The position numbers and the translations under genes are program-made. From NCBI GenBank assembly GCA_002261195.1, contig MVBO01000044.1, forward strand, positions 1 through 64,000: a stretch of DNA of 64,000 nucleotides. The letters are read 5' to 3'. Origin of the DNA: Bifiguratus adelaidae. Lineage: Eukaryota; Mucoromycota; Endogonomycetes; Endogonales. The notes under the pieces were generated by a model. That model did no database searches, was not told the DNA's origin, and saw nothing but the letters and a program-made list of their open reading frames with translations. Position 1 is the first letter of the stretch; every line of letters begins with the position of its first letter. This document shows positions 48,180 through 61,377 of this stretch, piece after piece.

Positions 48180-51100
48180 CTATGATCGACGTGTTTTCTT
48201 GCTCATTTTATGCTTTCCCGCAAACGCTCGCTTGGCTTCCTTGCTTGCGATTTCGGCAGCCGTCTCAACGAGCTTCTTTCTCTTCTTCGACGATTGATCG
48301 TTTTTGACACTCACGACGGAGGATACACCAGGCTTCTTCCCCTGCGCTATCGCCTTGATCTGCTCTTCAGCAGCGTCCCAATCGGCATCATCCGCAGCAA
48401 TGGCATACCTATCGGAAACGTAAACATCAGTCCAAGATCGCTCGAATTGAGGAGTTAAAACTTACTTGTCGAGATCCAAACCACTGATGAGCTCCTGTTG
48501 CTTTTCTCGCAATGCCTTCATGGCTTCTTTGCCAGCCTCATCCAAATCATCCTCCAAGTTTTCCTTGAGTGGATCCCATGCCTCTTCATCCGTTACGCTC
48601 CGCTTGCCGTTGACATGGGCCTCAATCTTTGGGCGTGCTCTTGTTGTTTGCTGCATATCCCTCTCTAGTTCACGCGTCTGTACTTCCTTGAAGTAGGATG
48701 TAAACTTTTTAATGATCTTGATGAAGTAGGCAAGGATTGTGCTGGCGGGTAGCTTGAGCTCTTTGGCGATATCATCGATAGTCTTCCGTTGAAGTCCAAT
48801 AGCCAACAAGACTGAGCTTTGAGCGCCGTTTAGTCTGACTTGAGGGATGCGATTGCCGAAGTATAGGATGGCGATGGTAGGAAGAAGATCAACAATGACA
48901 TGGTAATCAAGCATGTTGTTGGCATAGGATTCGAGTCGCTTGAGGTCGTAACTCGTAAAGTGGCGATTGAGCTCCTCTCTCGTAAGATTGGAAGCAATCT
49001 TGTCTGCTTTGCCCTTACCGGCATTGAGGGCTTCCAAGATGCTGAGCGCGAGAATAGATGAGAAGGAACGGAATTCGAATGATAGTAAGTTATTAAAGCG
49101 ACGTTGGAAGTCATGAGCGAACGCCGACAGCCATTCCTCGCTTGTTTCGGTTGCTGAGTGTGTGAAGGGCAAGGTTCGGAGCATGACGCAAGTATGCTCC
49201 CCAGTCAATTCATTGGTTGTTTGTCGGATGTAGAGGGGAAGGAATCCGGCACGCTTCCAAAACTTGTGAAGAGATTGTGTCAAGCCGTAAGACACACCAA
49301 GGTAATGCAATAGCTCTGGTCGCTTCTCTGAAAGCTTCAACAGTAATGGAGGCATCTTGCGCGGATCACGGATTTTGATTTCATCAGTATGCAAGTCGGC
49401 ATTGGCCATTTCGGTTGGATCAAGACGTTGTACAGAGTAATTTTGCTCCACGTCACCTTCTGACAGGCTTGTGAACTGTCCTTGATAGTAGGCTGTCAAG
49501 AGTTCCAGTGCGCGACTACCATAGCCCATCTTCATGTAATCAGGATGCGTAGCAATACGTACCACACGGGCACCGGAAAGCGTCGCAAAATCTTCATCCT
49601 GAAATTGCTGCGATATCAACCAAGGAATGAGATCACCGCTTTCACGCTTTCCGCGCGAGAGACTGTTCATCACGGACGCTTTGGAGATCTGACCCTCCAA
49701 ACAAACCTTGGCCAATTTTAGCACACATATCAGAGTGATTATAGCCTGATGATCACGTACCTGAACAACGCATAACGGGTCCGGAAGCGACGTATCTCCT
49801 TCCTTAATCGGAGGCAGCAATACAAATAAATGATGTGCGGGCGCGTCACTCAGCAATTGCAAATCATTGGGCGAGTTTTTGTAGTGAGAAGCGACATATA
49901 ACGCCATCATCCGCTGCAAGAACGCTTCAGAGACAGGATGATAGGAGAACAGTGTATCCCGGTTAACATAGAAGAGCTCGCAGTCACTGGGATGGGGAAC
50001 TCCTTGGATGTTCCTGTTCACCACTGTCGCGTCTAGACACAGAAGCTTCGTGAGCCACTTTTCCACCGGATCCTGCGGCGCGTATCGAATTGGCTCCTCC
50101 AGCTTGATCTCTCGCAAACTTCTTCCTCCAACGATTGATCCATTGACACCTTCAGACTTGGTCTTCATGTCTCTGCCAACTACTTGACCATCACCTTCGG
50201 TAGGGGCGCCATCCGCTTTACCAATAAAACCTTGGCTCTGTTCCCTCAATTCCTTGATGAGCTTGAGCGACAAAGATCTTCCTGTGCCTTCATAACCATT
50301 GATGGTCGAGGCCATGAAGACCAAGTATGGACCCATTAAAGCTTTGACGAGTGGAAGAGGAATGGCAGCTGCTTCATCTATCACCACTAGTTCCGCCTGT
50401 CCGAGAACGTGGGCATCTTGTGGTTGAATGTACTGTATCAAGAACAAAGTTTAGAATCTTGCTGCAACTGCACAGTGAACATACCTGAATAGTCTGGCGA
50501 TGTTGTCTGAAAATGTTTACTCTCACGATAGCCTTGTTGAAAGCTGGATTTGTGCTCTGTATGATATCGTAATCCAAATGTTCTTCGTATTTCAATGCGT
50601 CAAAGCCCTTGAATATAAATTCGAACAGTGTCTTCAAGTTTTCAGGACTCGGTGAGGTGACAAAGATGTTTGAGTATCCGTAGGCGACTGCTGCTGCTAT
50701 GGCAATACCTAGAGCTGCGGATTTACCCCGACCACGGGCAGCCGTTAAAGTGACCGTATTTCGCAAGGTTTTCTCGGAAATTGCCTCAATAAAGGTCAGT
50801 AGAGCCTTGGCTTGATCCAGAGTTCGAGACGTGTTGATGAGGGCGCCTACGGGTTGAGTGTCTTCCAGAGACTTTTTTAAATCGCGTAATTCGATTTGGG
50901 AAGGCGTCAAGACATCATCGCCACTTTTCGGTGGAAGAGGCTTTACATTCTTGCCCATGGATACTGGTAGAACGTTGAGTTCGTCGTCGACCACAAGGCA
51001 ATTCTCGCATGAGCCCAAAGAGAGGATAAAGCGTTCGTTGAATCGAGCGACAACATCGCTGTGAGCTTCGGTACGATATCGGCTATGTGCATCCATGGTC

Positions 51101-51742
51101 ATTGTATACAGTTGCTTGAGAGAACTCATGGTTTTCAATAGTAGGACGACAATACCACCCCCTTCAACAGTTTCTATCGTACGCGCCAGATAGTTGGGAG
51201 TGAGCGCTTCGAAATCCTACAGCATACTCGATAAATACTCAAGTTTGAAGCATGTAACGACTACACTTACCTGAAGCACGCACATGCCAAATGTATTACC
51301 GAGAATCTTGTCTGTTTCCTTGTAGTACGTATATCTTATATTGGTCACCGCAATGAAGAGCTCGAACGGATCCTCTTGATTCGCCTCTCTAATGCCCTTT
51401 TTGATCTCACGCTTTATCTTCGCCTCACGCTTTTTCCGATGGCTAGGGTGACAGCAGCGTCAACTCATATTGCGTGACGTGGAAACATTTGACCTTACCT
51501 GGTGAAGCCAAGGTCTTTTTTGTAACACCATAATACAGACGGCCGCGCTGTAACTTGAGCTTGCGACAATAGCCAGTGCAAATTCACAACCTACACGTCA
51601 TAAGGACCTATATGTTGCATGGCCTATTACTTACCTGATCCTTTCCCTTGTCTCCCACAATGACAAAGAAGGACCGATGCTTGTTCTGCACCCCATTCTT
51701 CACCAGAGTGTGAATCCGCGAGTCAATGACCTTCTTGACCAT
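48180..51742 (-). CDS. KRE33: KRE33/NAT10 RNA cytidine acetyltransferase
   Basis: A nucleolar ATP-dependent acetyltransferase making ac4C on 18S rRNA and, with Tan1, on tRNA. The ATG at 51742 gives the conserved start (VIDSRIHTLVKNGVQNKHRSFFVIVGD). The N-terminal domain follows (EDPFELFIAVTNIRYTYY; GGGIVVLLLKTMSSLKQLYT). The helicase module has P-loop TAARGRGKSAALG and a DEAA-type Walker B (VIDEAAAIPLPLV). The GNAT domain contains RIATHPDYMKMGYGSRALEL. Downstream are the C-terminal TmcA-like domain (SFEFRSFSSILALSIL) and a basic nucleolar tail (SSKKRKKLVETAAEIASKEA). About six introns are inferred. The start lies 105 bp from the SMG1 start, on the opposite strand. Confidence 0.95.
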
Positions 51743-51847
51743 GAAAGAAAAAAAATATCGAATTTCGTACTTCCTCTTTAAGCTTCATGTATGGCCGTGC
51801 GGAGAGGGGGCCATGGCCCACGACTACGCAGACATGCGGAGAGAATC

Positions 51848-54800
51848 ATGTCTGCAGAAGGAGGTATGTAGGCTGAATAATGGACAGAGAGCTGATAAAC
51901 CTAGTGTACGTGGGAAAAGCGATACAGCGACTCAAACGCGATGCTGATGCTGGTGGTCGGGATGCGGCAGAAGCCACAAAGGAACTTGTTCGATATTTGG
52001 AAACTGAAGCCTTGTCACTGGAGCAAGCGCAGATTGTTCAGGAAGCTTGTCTTGTCGGTTCAGAGAGGCAGCAAAGCTTACTAGAATTGCTTGACAGCTC
52101 CAGGTACTACTCGTATTGATGGCTGATTTCATCCAGACGCTGATATTGTCCCACGTAGATTGTCCAAACAACGCAAACAGCAGATCACTCAAATACTGGG
52201 TTTACTCGCCTTTAACGCGCGAAGCGATATCTACTTCAGCGTAATGTTTGCGGAATTGACAGATTGGGGACCGCCAATGTCAGAGACGCGTGAAGATCGC
52301 AAGAAATGGTTACTCCTGGCGCTTAAAGAGGTTCGTGGCTTAAGATATACTTTTCATTTGAAAGATGCTCAACTCTATGTTGCTCAGTCAATCGATAAGT
52401 CTACCATGCTTGACAACCGCGATCCTCAGATGTCCGCAGTGATTGACCACATGGCAACCTCCGTGATGCAACAGATGGAACTCTTCTTGAACTCTATGGA
52501 TGATGAAGACTACCTTCCCGCTGTCGTTGATGTCTTGAAGTCGCTTGCCAAGGCATTCCCATCGTATTTCGACCAGCAGTTTAAAGTATGCAAAGTGCCT
52601 TTACTTTTCCTGTCCATATTACTTTTTGACATATCTACGCTAGACTATCGTGGATCTGCTTGTTGGATGGGACATTAGCGGCATCTCGCAAAGTCACCAT
52701 GAAGCTGTTGCTAGTGAGTTACCGATCACGCACTGTCAAATTCGGCGTCTGAATTATGAATCTCGAAGGTGCATTCTTAGCCTTTAAGCCACGCTGGATG
52801 AGAAGTGTGAGCTTTGCATGTGATCTGCTGCGAAATTTTGTTGCAGACATGATACCATCACAAGCCAGTGAGCTCAAGCCCGATGCGAGGGATAGAGATG
52901 CGGCACCGGTGCATGAAAGGACTACAAAACATTCCCTTATTGGAGTTTTGCGGTGCGTGTGGCCCGAGTTTGCGGCTGTGACAATGGCGTCTGATACATT
53001 ATCACAGTGGCTATTTGTCTGTATTGACAGCTATATCAGACATACTCAAATACCCAGGATCATACCCGGCGGCCGCGATGTATCTTCAAGTGCACTTTGC
53101 CGACTTGAGGCAACGTACATTGGATAAGTTACTGGAAATTTGCAAGTGCGATCGCAACAATCATTGCGCTAGTTTAGGTAAGCCAATGTGTCTTTTTGAA
53201 GTTCGTTTTTGACGATTATTTAGTCGTCGATATGTTATGTCAACTCACGCCATTGACCGTTGGCTATCAACCGGGCATGCATGCTCGGGCTATGAAATGC
53301 TTTGCAATTCAGTTAGAGCACGCGGTTTCTGCCTATGATCAGGAGAGATATCACGTTATCTTCCTTGCTTTAATGAAGGTATACAATTGCCTACATAATA
53401 GTGAGTGCTATGCCCTTACTTTCCGTTTTGTAGACATTGGGCAATCTCAAATTACCGATAGAGCCGGATGCGATCAAAGTTGTCTTGTTACCATCCGAAT
53501 CTATAATCACCACGATAGAACGTACTGATCTAACAACGAAGATTGTATCGGAAGGATGTAGGATCATTCGACATCAGCTTATACCCAACGTTAAGGAGAC
53601 AGGCTTCCAGCAACTGGTTCTGACCGATTGTTTACGAACATCTGCGCAGTGGCTTTGCGGTCAATCGGATTCCTCCCCTTTGTGGGAAGCAATAGGCCCA
53701 CTTGTGCAAAATAGTCCGAGCTATGATTTGGCATCACAACTCGAGCATGCCTGTAACACTCTGACGACAGAAGCAGTTCCGTATGCACAGATTTTTGGCA
53801 TATGCCAACTTTTGTCTTTCATATGCACGGTTGAGTCCTGGGGATGGGCGTATGATGTTGCTCTGGGGACTCACAATCTCATGATTCAATCCATCTTCCA
53901 GCAAGTCAACATTACAAACCGCACTAAATTTGGTTGCTTAAAAGCTTTTGCGGAAGCTCTGGAAAGGTAAGCATGGATTGATCAACTTTTGAAGGTAGAT
54001 TGCTCATCTGCGGTTAGTACGAGTCTTACAGCAAGTCCCAATTTTACGGAGCATGTCAGAATGTTGGCTGATCTCTTCGAGGCCATGCCAGTTTGGACCA
54101 ATTTCCCACTCTCCTTCAAGATTATGCTCGTCCGCCTGTTCAAGTCAGGACTGGGCGGTTTGGCAGCAATGACCACGCAAAGGTCCGGCGACACCATCTT
54201 GGAATACTTCCATCGTATACGAGCTAAGTTACTGGCCAATGCAGGTGAGCCATTGGGTACGAAGGTCATCTGCATATTAAAGGAGGACTTATTAAGTGAG
54301 GGAATCAAATGAGAACCTTTCTGTCAGCATGGTAGAGGTTTGTCTTTCATTTCATGAGCAAACACATTCCCCGTTACGGTCACTAATTGAGCTAGACAAT
54401 ATTCGCAATGGGTGAGATACACATGCCTGACTGTGTGAAGTATCTAATTGACATTGTTCCTCTATACAGATTATGTGATCCGAGTACAGAAAAGCGTACA
54501 GTTTTCGGCAAGCTACTAGAGTGGGTTCCGCCATACTTTTGGCTCCAGTGCAGCGTCGATCAAAACGTTCGCACAACGTCAGTAGTGGTAAGTAAGAAAG
54601 GTTCCGAGTCAAACTAGCTTTTGTTGATTTGCGTACTTGCAGGAGGCCCAAATGTCTGATCGCGACTCGGAATTATTGCGACCAGAGCATTGCACCAGTC
54701 TGATGGGAATATTCGGAATTGGCGACGTTGACGCTAACGCGTCCTTCGCGACTGTCATGGAACATCTCACCAATATCTACAGCCAATATAATGCACCCAC

Positions 54801-57800
54801 ATCCAGCGATCTATCACCGAGCCATTCATATGTATGCATCATGTACTGGGCCGCATGGCAGTGTGCAAAGGCTTGTGTACACTCCAAACTGCGAACAACG
54901 CACGGAGGACCAGAGAAGGTACGAATGGTGCACGTATGCTGGATTCACGTCACTTACTCCTGGCATCAGGTTTTTCAATTGACTGAACGTGCCCTGCGAG
55001 TTGCGCTTAGCAGCGATGATCCCTCGGACAAAGAAAAGTGGTGAGTATCTGCACCAATAGTTAATAGTGTTTCTTTCGCGTTCATGGTATTGATCCTCTA
55101 ATCATAGGCTGGGATCGAAAGCCCAAACATCCGGGTTGTTGTTATTCACTGAACGTTTCATATTGCAAATTGTGGCAGCTGCTAGTGGAAGAGTTATCGG
55201 GAGCGTTCATCAAACCCCTCAGTCTGTCAGCGCATTCTTTCAGGTCAACCAGAAGACCTGTCTGGAATGGGTGAAGCGAGTGGAACCCTTTATGTTTCAC
55301 TTGTTCTCTCGTATTGGAAATGTCGAGGCGACCATGCTTTATGGGACGAAGGTGAGGGCTTAATTATGGTAGGGGAGAGGAAATCTGACATTTCGTCTTT
55401 TGCAAGCTTCTGGAAGATCTGGCATCATACCACGTCGCAGAGCTGCCATTCGACTTATCCACCAATGCGCGGATACTTACGTGCATGAGTGAGTAATACA
55501 TTGTTCTGAACCAATTGTTGACACATCTGTCCTTTGCAGCGGATGCACTTATTGAAGGTCATTTTGTCGATATCATAAGTGCGATTCCGAGGTGGTTCCA
55601 GGGCAATTCCTCGGACGTGCCTATTGATCTACACAAGGACCTCGGTAATGTCAAAACATGCCTTGAATTGTTGCCAATACAGTACGTTTATGCAACTTCA
55701 TAGAGGAATTTCAAGTCAATGAATTTGTCACAAGCTGGCGCTTTATGGCTCAGGTATGTCTAGCAAAACACTTAACTCAATCTCTAATGACCTTAGAATC
55801 AATGGGAAGATGCGCAGGCATATTGGTTATCTTCCACAGTTAAAGATGCGGACCACGGTAGTACAACTTTGGATGCTCTCAGACATGTCACTGCTCACAA
55901 GGTATGCCAAGGAGAACTCCTATGCAGCATTGGCCACCATGGATGAGATGCTCATAGACTTTTAGCTAGAAGATTTTCAAGCAATGTCGAGAGATACGCG
56001 ACAGGAATTCGTTCAGCAAGACAGCAACGGCGACGAGGCGGCCCAAATTCTACAAAAATTGCAGTCCTTTGACCTCCAGAATGACAATTCTACCTCGTTC
56101 AACCAAGTATCCGCTCTAGAGCGAATCGTTGACAATTACATCAGGCGAAACAGTTCTGTTTTCGGCGAAGAAGCTGTTTTAGTCGATCTCGACGCTCAGT
56201 CCAGGTTTATGAGGCATCTTATCACCTCGAATCAGATCTCACCAGCTCCCTTCAACGCCATGGACGATCCTCGACTTGCACTCATTGCTCTCGGCGCGAG
56301 CCAAATGAAAGGTGTTAATCTTGCCTCCCTACCTCACACATCCGAGCTATGTCGTATTTTAGAGGGGATGGCGACGGAGTGTCCCAAGGTGGGACTGGCG
56401 CTAGCGGCCAAAACCGATCCGAAGGAAAGCAGCTTCGATATTGGATACGCGAAGGCTCTATTACAACGCCAAACCGGTGACAATGATGGGGCAATCTACA
56501 AGTTGTCGCAATTGGTGAACTTGGGTATCAAGCATCCCGATCAAGAGGTACAGGGCGCACGAGCCTATTCAACTCTAATTTTGTGGCTTCAGCAAGCCCC
56601 GTCGGGTAGCGAAGTATTCAAGAGGATTTGGCAATTCCTAAATGCAGGTTCTGGCCAATATCAAGAAACCGAAGACGCAGATACGTTGTACGCAATGGGA
56701 ATTATTGAGGACAAATTGTTGCAACGCGCCATTACGCAATACCCTCAGGACAAAATGCTTTGGAAGAGTTATGGTGAATATCATTACCGCCGTGGTACTG
56801 CTATTGTGCATGATTTGGAGGCGGGAGAAGGATCGATCGCTGTCACCGCCAATATATTTGCGCTGATTGAAAGTTACATCAGTCAAAGCACACAGTCTCC
56901 CAAAGAATCGAAGGAACTATTAAAGGTAAAACCGTTATAGAATGACCTGCCATGTGATGTTAACTCTCTTCCTCGGTAGACTTTTCTAAGGAAAACACGA
57001 GAGCTCCTTCTGTTTGATGAGGAAGTGTCAAATCTATCTGGTTACGAGAAGCACTTTACAGCCATTGCGTCACACGTTCCTTTACATATGTCGCAAGGCC
57101 TGCTTACTGAATTAATGGGACTCCGACTGATAATCCTTGCAGAGTATCGTCAGGCTATGCATGGATTGTTCTCATTCTTGAAATGGACTGAGGAAGGAAA
57201 TGGAGTAGGTCAACGTATTCGTCCAGAAATTTTGCATTGAACAAAACTGTTCTTCAGAGTGACTTGACGACGACAATGTTGAAATTGATCAACGTGTTGG
57301 CCACTCACGGCGCAACCTTAGCAACCGAATTCACTACATATGCTCATACTTGTGAGATTACGCCTTGGCTGCGAGTCCTGCCTCAATTGCTTGTACGACT
57401 GCAACATCCTCACGTTGGTGTTCGGTCGGTGGTCAGAATACTGGTTCGCCGCTTGGCCCAACAATTTCCTCATCAAGTTATATATCCACTACTTGTCTGC
57501 GAAGCATCCAGCAAGATGGGTGACATCCAAAAAGAAGCAGTCGGTACGGTGTTGAATGCTATTCACGAGGACAACCCAAACCTTGTCCGCACGATGAGGA
57601 TGTTTTTGGGAGAATTAGATCGGTGCGCAGTGCTTTGGGAAGAGCAATGGACGCAATTGCTTAGTTCCCTACAGTTCGATGTAGTGAGGATCTTCGGATC
57701 CATTTCCAAAGAATGGCGGGCACTGGATCGTGATCAGAGCCTGGATAGTCATTCTCGCACACGGAAAAAGATTAGTTTCTACGGTGATGCGTTATTTCCA

Positions 57801-60047
57801 ATCATCAAACGTTTGAAAGCGCTGCAAGAGAAGATCAAGGGACCTCCGATTACGAAGCATCAGATCTGGTTTATGCAAGAATTTGGGCGACGTATAATGA
57901 GCGCGATGAAAGCATTTGAGTCGCCTGTTTCCCACAAGGACTATAAAGTCGGCTGGGACAAGTGGCTCAAATTATTGCGCCAATTCACCCAATTGATCAA
58001 CAGACCTCGCATTCTCAAATTGGAGGACATCTCCCCTCGACTTGCTAACGGCTCCTTTGCCGATGTATGGTTGCCAACGTCTTCGCAGAGCGCAACCTTG
58101 GTGGCAGTTCAATCTTTTGTAGATCAAATCGTTGTCCTCCCAACAAAAACGAAACCGAAAAAGCTGGTGGTGCAATTTGACGATGGATCCCGGCACGCTT
58201 TCCTTCTTAAAGGTCTCGAAGATTTGCATCTCGATCAAAGAATAATGCAGTTTTTGTCAACTTCGAACGAAATATTGTATTCACCGCGTGCAAAAAACGG
58301 GCAGCGTCGTGCGAGAACCTACCACGTCATTCCTATCAATGATCACTCTGGCCTCATACAATGGGTGGAAAATGCTACGCCACTCTACCACTTGTTCCGT
58401 CGCTGGCAAACGCGGGATGTTCCGCACAACTCAACGTCAAAGTCAACCAACACTGGGGGTTCAAGTACGAATACGACAACTCACGTGAAACAGAGCGAAC
58501 AGTTCAACATCTTACTTAAGCTGGCCTTAGCACGAGCTAACCTACCACCATCAACTAGTCGTACACATTGCCCAAGGAATGTCCTGCGCGATGTCTGGGA
58601 TGAGATGACGAAGACAGCTCCGTTAGACCTCCTGCATTTGGAGATTTGGGCATCATCAGTCAATGCCAAAGACCGCTTCAGAAAAATCCAAGCCTATACA
58701 CAATCGGTGGCAGTGATGTCGATACTGGGATATATTGTCGGTTTGGGTGACCGACACCTGGATAACATACTGCTTGACGCACAACAAGGCGAGATCATTC
58801 ATATTGATTATAACGTCTGCTTCGAGAAGGGAGCATCACTCCGCATACCAGAAGTAGTCCCTTTCCGGTTGACTAAGAATTTGGTGAAGGCCTTGGGTTT
58901 CAACGATGTCCAAGGATCATTCAAGGAGATCTGCATAGCTACGCTTCGAAGCTTGCGTAGCCATGAAGATATCTTGGTGCATTTGATGGATACCTTTGTG
59001 TACGACCCGCTTCTGGACTGGCAAAAGGAGCTTAACAAGCAAGCTGAAGACAACGTGAAGGAGATTCGCTCAAATTTCTTGTCATTGAGGAGAAGGATCA
59101 AGGAGTCCCTACCACATCTCAAGCCGAGTGCTTTGTCTGCCAAAACTGTCTTGAAGAAATTAAAGCAAACAGTTGCACTTGGAGATAACTCGGATTTACA
59201 GACAACCCTAAGCCAGTTGATGCGGGCAACAACAGCACTTCAAGAATTTATATACGATGTCATGCCCATTATCGACGTCATGACAGCCATGGACGATGAT
59301 TTGGTTGATGAACTTCCAGAAGTTCGAGACATCGCAAGGACTATCCGCAGTTCGTGGGATTCTATGTCTGAGGAATACAATGCGACTCTGTCTTGGCTGG
59401 AAAGCACCGAAGCTGACAATGCGGATTCAGACGATGTCGATATACAGGCCATGTGGACAACGACGAAGATTGATGAATTTGGTTCAGCTATGGATAGCGT
59501 GCTCAGCAACCTTCGTCGCTTTTTGGATGTCGATGTTGATGACAAAACCAAGCCTGAAGCACGCACAGGTGCGGCCACGAAATACAATCTATTACCGCGA
59601 GGTGGTCCAGAGTCATCACTCCCCGGGAGTGGACGGGATGGCCTCTCGACTCAAGGTATGTTATCGCTCTCCAATCTCCGCACGCAGACTTTTAATGTGC
59701 TTTCGCAGGCGACGTCACCGTGAATGATTCGTCATCTTCTCAAAACGCTCATACCCAGGGTAATATCTGCAGGTTTTACATCCCCGAGGCAAAACTAAAA
59801 GTTGCGCTTCCAGTTCAACAACGAAATGCTTATGCCATGAAAATCGTCAAGCGTGTGCAGGAAAAGTTGGATGGCAAAGACTGGGGCCAACAATTGGATG
59901 TTGAAGCGCAGGTGAGTGCAGCGAGCTGTGCATTAATTTCAACAAGGCCGTCTCACCCTGACATTCTAGGTCACGAAAATCATCCATGAAGCGACCAATC
60001 CTGACAACCTCTGTCGGATGTTTGAAGGCTGGACCAGCTGGGTGTGA
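51848..60047 (+). CDS. SMG1: SMG1, PI3K-like kinase of nonsense-mediated decay
   Basis: SMG1 phosphorylates UPF1 to trigger nonsense-mediated mRNA decay. About 8.2 kb with many introns encodes an N-terminal HEAT solenoid, FAT region and kinase. The largest exon (from about 57257) contains WLRVLPQLLVRLQHPHVGVR, VLPTKTKPKKLVVQFDDGS, LKGLEDLHLDQRIMQFLS, SGLIQWVENATPLYHLFRRW, catalytic loop GLGDRHLDNILLD, and IDYNVCFEKG, where the DYN (not DFG) is an SMG1 hallmark. A final intron joins to the FATC tail, IIHEATNPDNLCRMFEGWTS, ending in WV. ATM, ATR and TOR lack these signatures. The start is uncertain: ATG 51848 with a 41-nt intron (51864-51904), or ATG 51880 without it. Exon borders of the poorly conserved N-terminal two thirds are approximate. 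Confidence 0.92.
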
Positions 60048-60348
60048 AAGTTGGCAGAAAGATCAAGAAACGTTGAAGCCATCGCCGGTGTCATCCAGTG
60101 GGCAGACGAACCTTGTCCAAGAAGCGCAACAGCATCCCCCGTCTTGTAGACAATTCAGGGCAGAAGACAAGGAATTTGATTGGCTCTTCAGAGCACAATC
60201 GAACACTTGCTCAGCGCGCAACAAAGCACGCAAGGCTTTGTTTATTACATGTATATTGCTGCTCTTTTGATATGATATACACTGCACTACCGATATCTGC
60301 AGTAGCATAACGCGACTGTTTGGAAATGAACTACTCGGGTACGTTCCG
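60048..60348. other. Intergenic spacer between SMG1 and REV7 (about 0.3 kb)
   Basis: Holds the SMG1 3' UTR and the REV7 promoter. No convincing open frame or motif is seen. Confidence 0.5.
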
Positions 60349-61345
60349 ATGTGTGCAAGTCATTCCGCAGCAACTGATCCTACGCCCTCCCTTTGGTCTC
60401 TTGTAGAGACTGTGGACGTTCTCACGGACTTTTGTAAGTTATGGAGCGCTCTGCAGAGACGCTTGGTGGTATTGACCTTGTTGAACAAAAGTCGAAGTCG
60501 CGTTACATCAAATTCTGTATATCCGAGAAGTCTATCCGTCCGGTAAGAGGCAACACGCGCCGCCCTTTTTCATGGAAGAGACGCAAGCAATCTGACTCAG
60601 CTTGATTCAGAATTGTTTGAGAAGCGAAAAAAGTACAATATTCCCGTGCAAATGTGTCGGCATCCTCTATTGAACAAATACATTCGGGATGTCGTGGCGG
60701 CTTGCAAGCCCGAAATACTTCAGGTACTTTCTCGCCAAGCGTTGGCTTTATTGCTTTGTCGCTGACACGTAAGGCATTGATCAGGGAAACGTTGAGCGTA
60801 TGTGCATCCTGATCACGACGGTGCAAATGGTGCCCCTGGAGCGATTTGTCTTTGAGTTACAGGCGCACCTTCCAGAGAGCGGTCATCAAGCTCAGGATAA
60901 AGGCAAAGGAGCGATGTTACCTGAGAAGTAAGTCAGCTTGGGCAAGCAGCAGCTACTGACATTCCGCATAGCATAGTGAGCACTCTATCGCCAACTGACC
61001 TCGAACATTGCCTGCGATCCTTTCTCATCAAATTGAACACATGTGACGCATTCTTGCTACCTAATCCCAAAGGTAAGTCCTCAACATGGCTCGCGCCCCT
61101 ATGCTCACACGCCTCTAGAGGAAATGACATTTACGGTCGTCATTGAACGGAGAGAAGAGGGTGAACCCTCACAACCATCCGATATCCGACCATGGGTGCC
61201 GGCCATCGTCAGTGAACAAAGTGGAGGTATATCTAAGGCCAGCATCATCCCGCTACGGACCATGGACACGGGAATATTTAAGATGCAATTGTTGGTGGAA
61301 GAGAACGAAGTCAAGTCGAAATTTGTCTCCACGCCATCGTCCTAG
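60349..61345 (+). CDS. REV7: REV7/MAD2L2 HORMA protein (DNA polymerase zeta subunit)
   Basis: REV7 bridges REV3 and REV1 in translesion synthesis and is a HORMA safety-belt protein. The ATG at 60349 ([13 protein letters not shown]) leads in frame to [10 protein letters not shown]. An intron then joins to [16 protein letters not shown] and, after a further intron, [20 protein letters not shown] and LNKYIRDVV. Next come [20 protein letters not shown] and [20 protein letters not shown], then TFTVVIERR and PIIPLR-like closing strands. Six or so short introns keep frame. Total length is about 210 aa, normal for the family. The stop is 32 bp from the convergent neighbour's stop. Confidence 0.92.
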
Positions 61346-61377
61346 TGACGCATTGCGTTTATCTTTATTACTGGGAG

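Noticed and set aside
51848-60047. Alternative identity ATM, ATR or TOR
   Set aside because: The IDYNVCFEKG motif, TKTKPKKL and the FATC sequence match SMG1 and not the other PIKKs.
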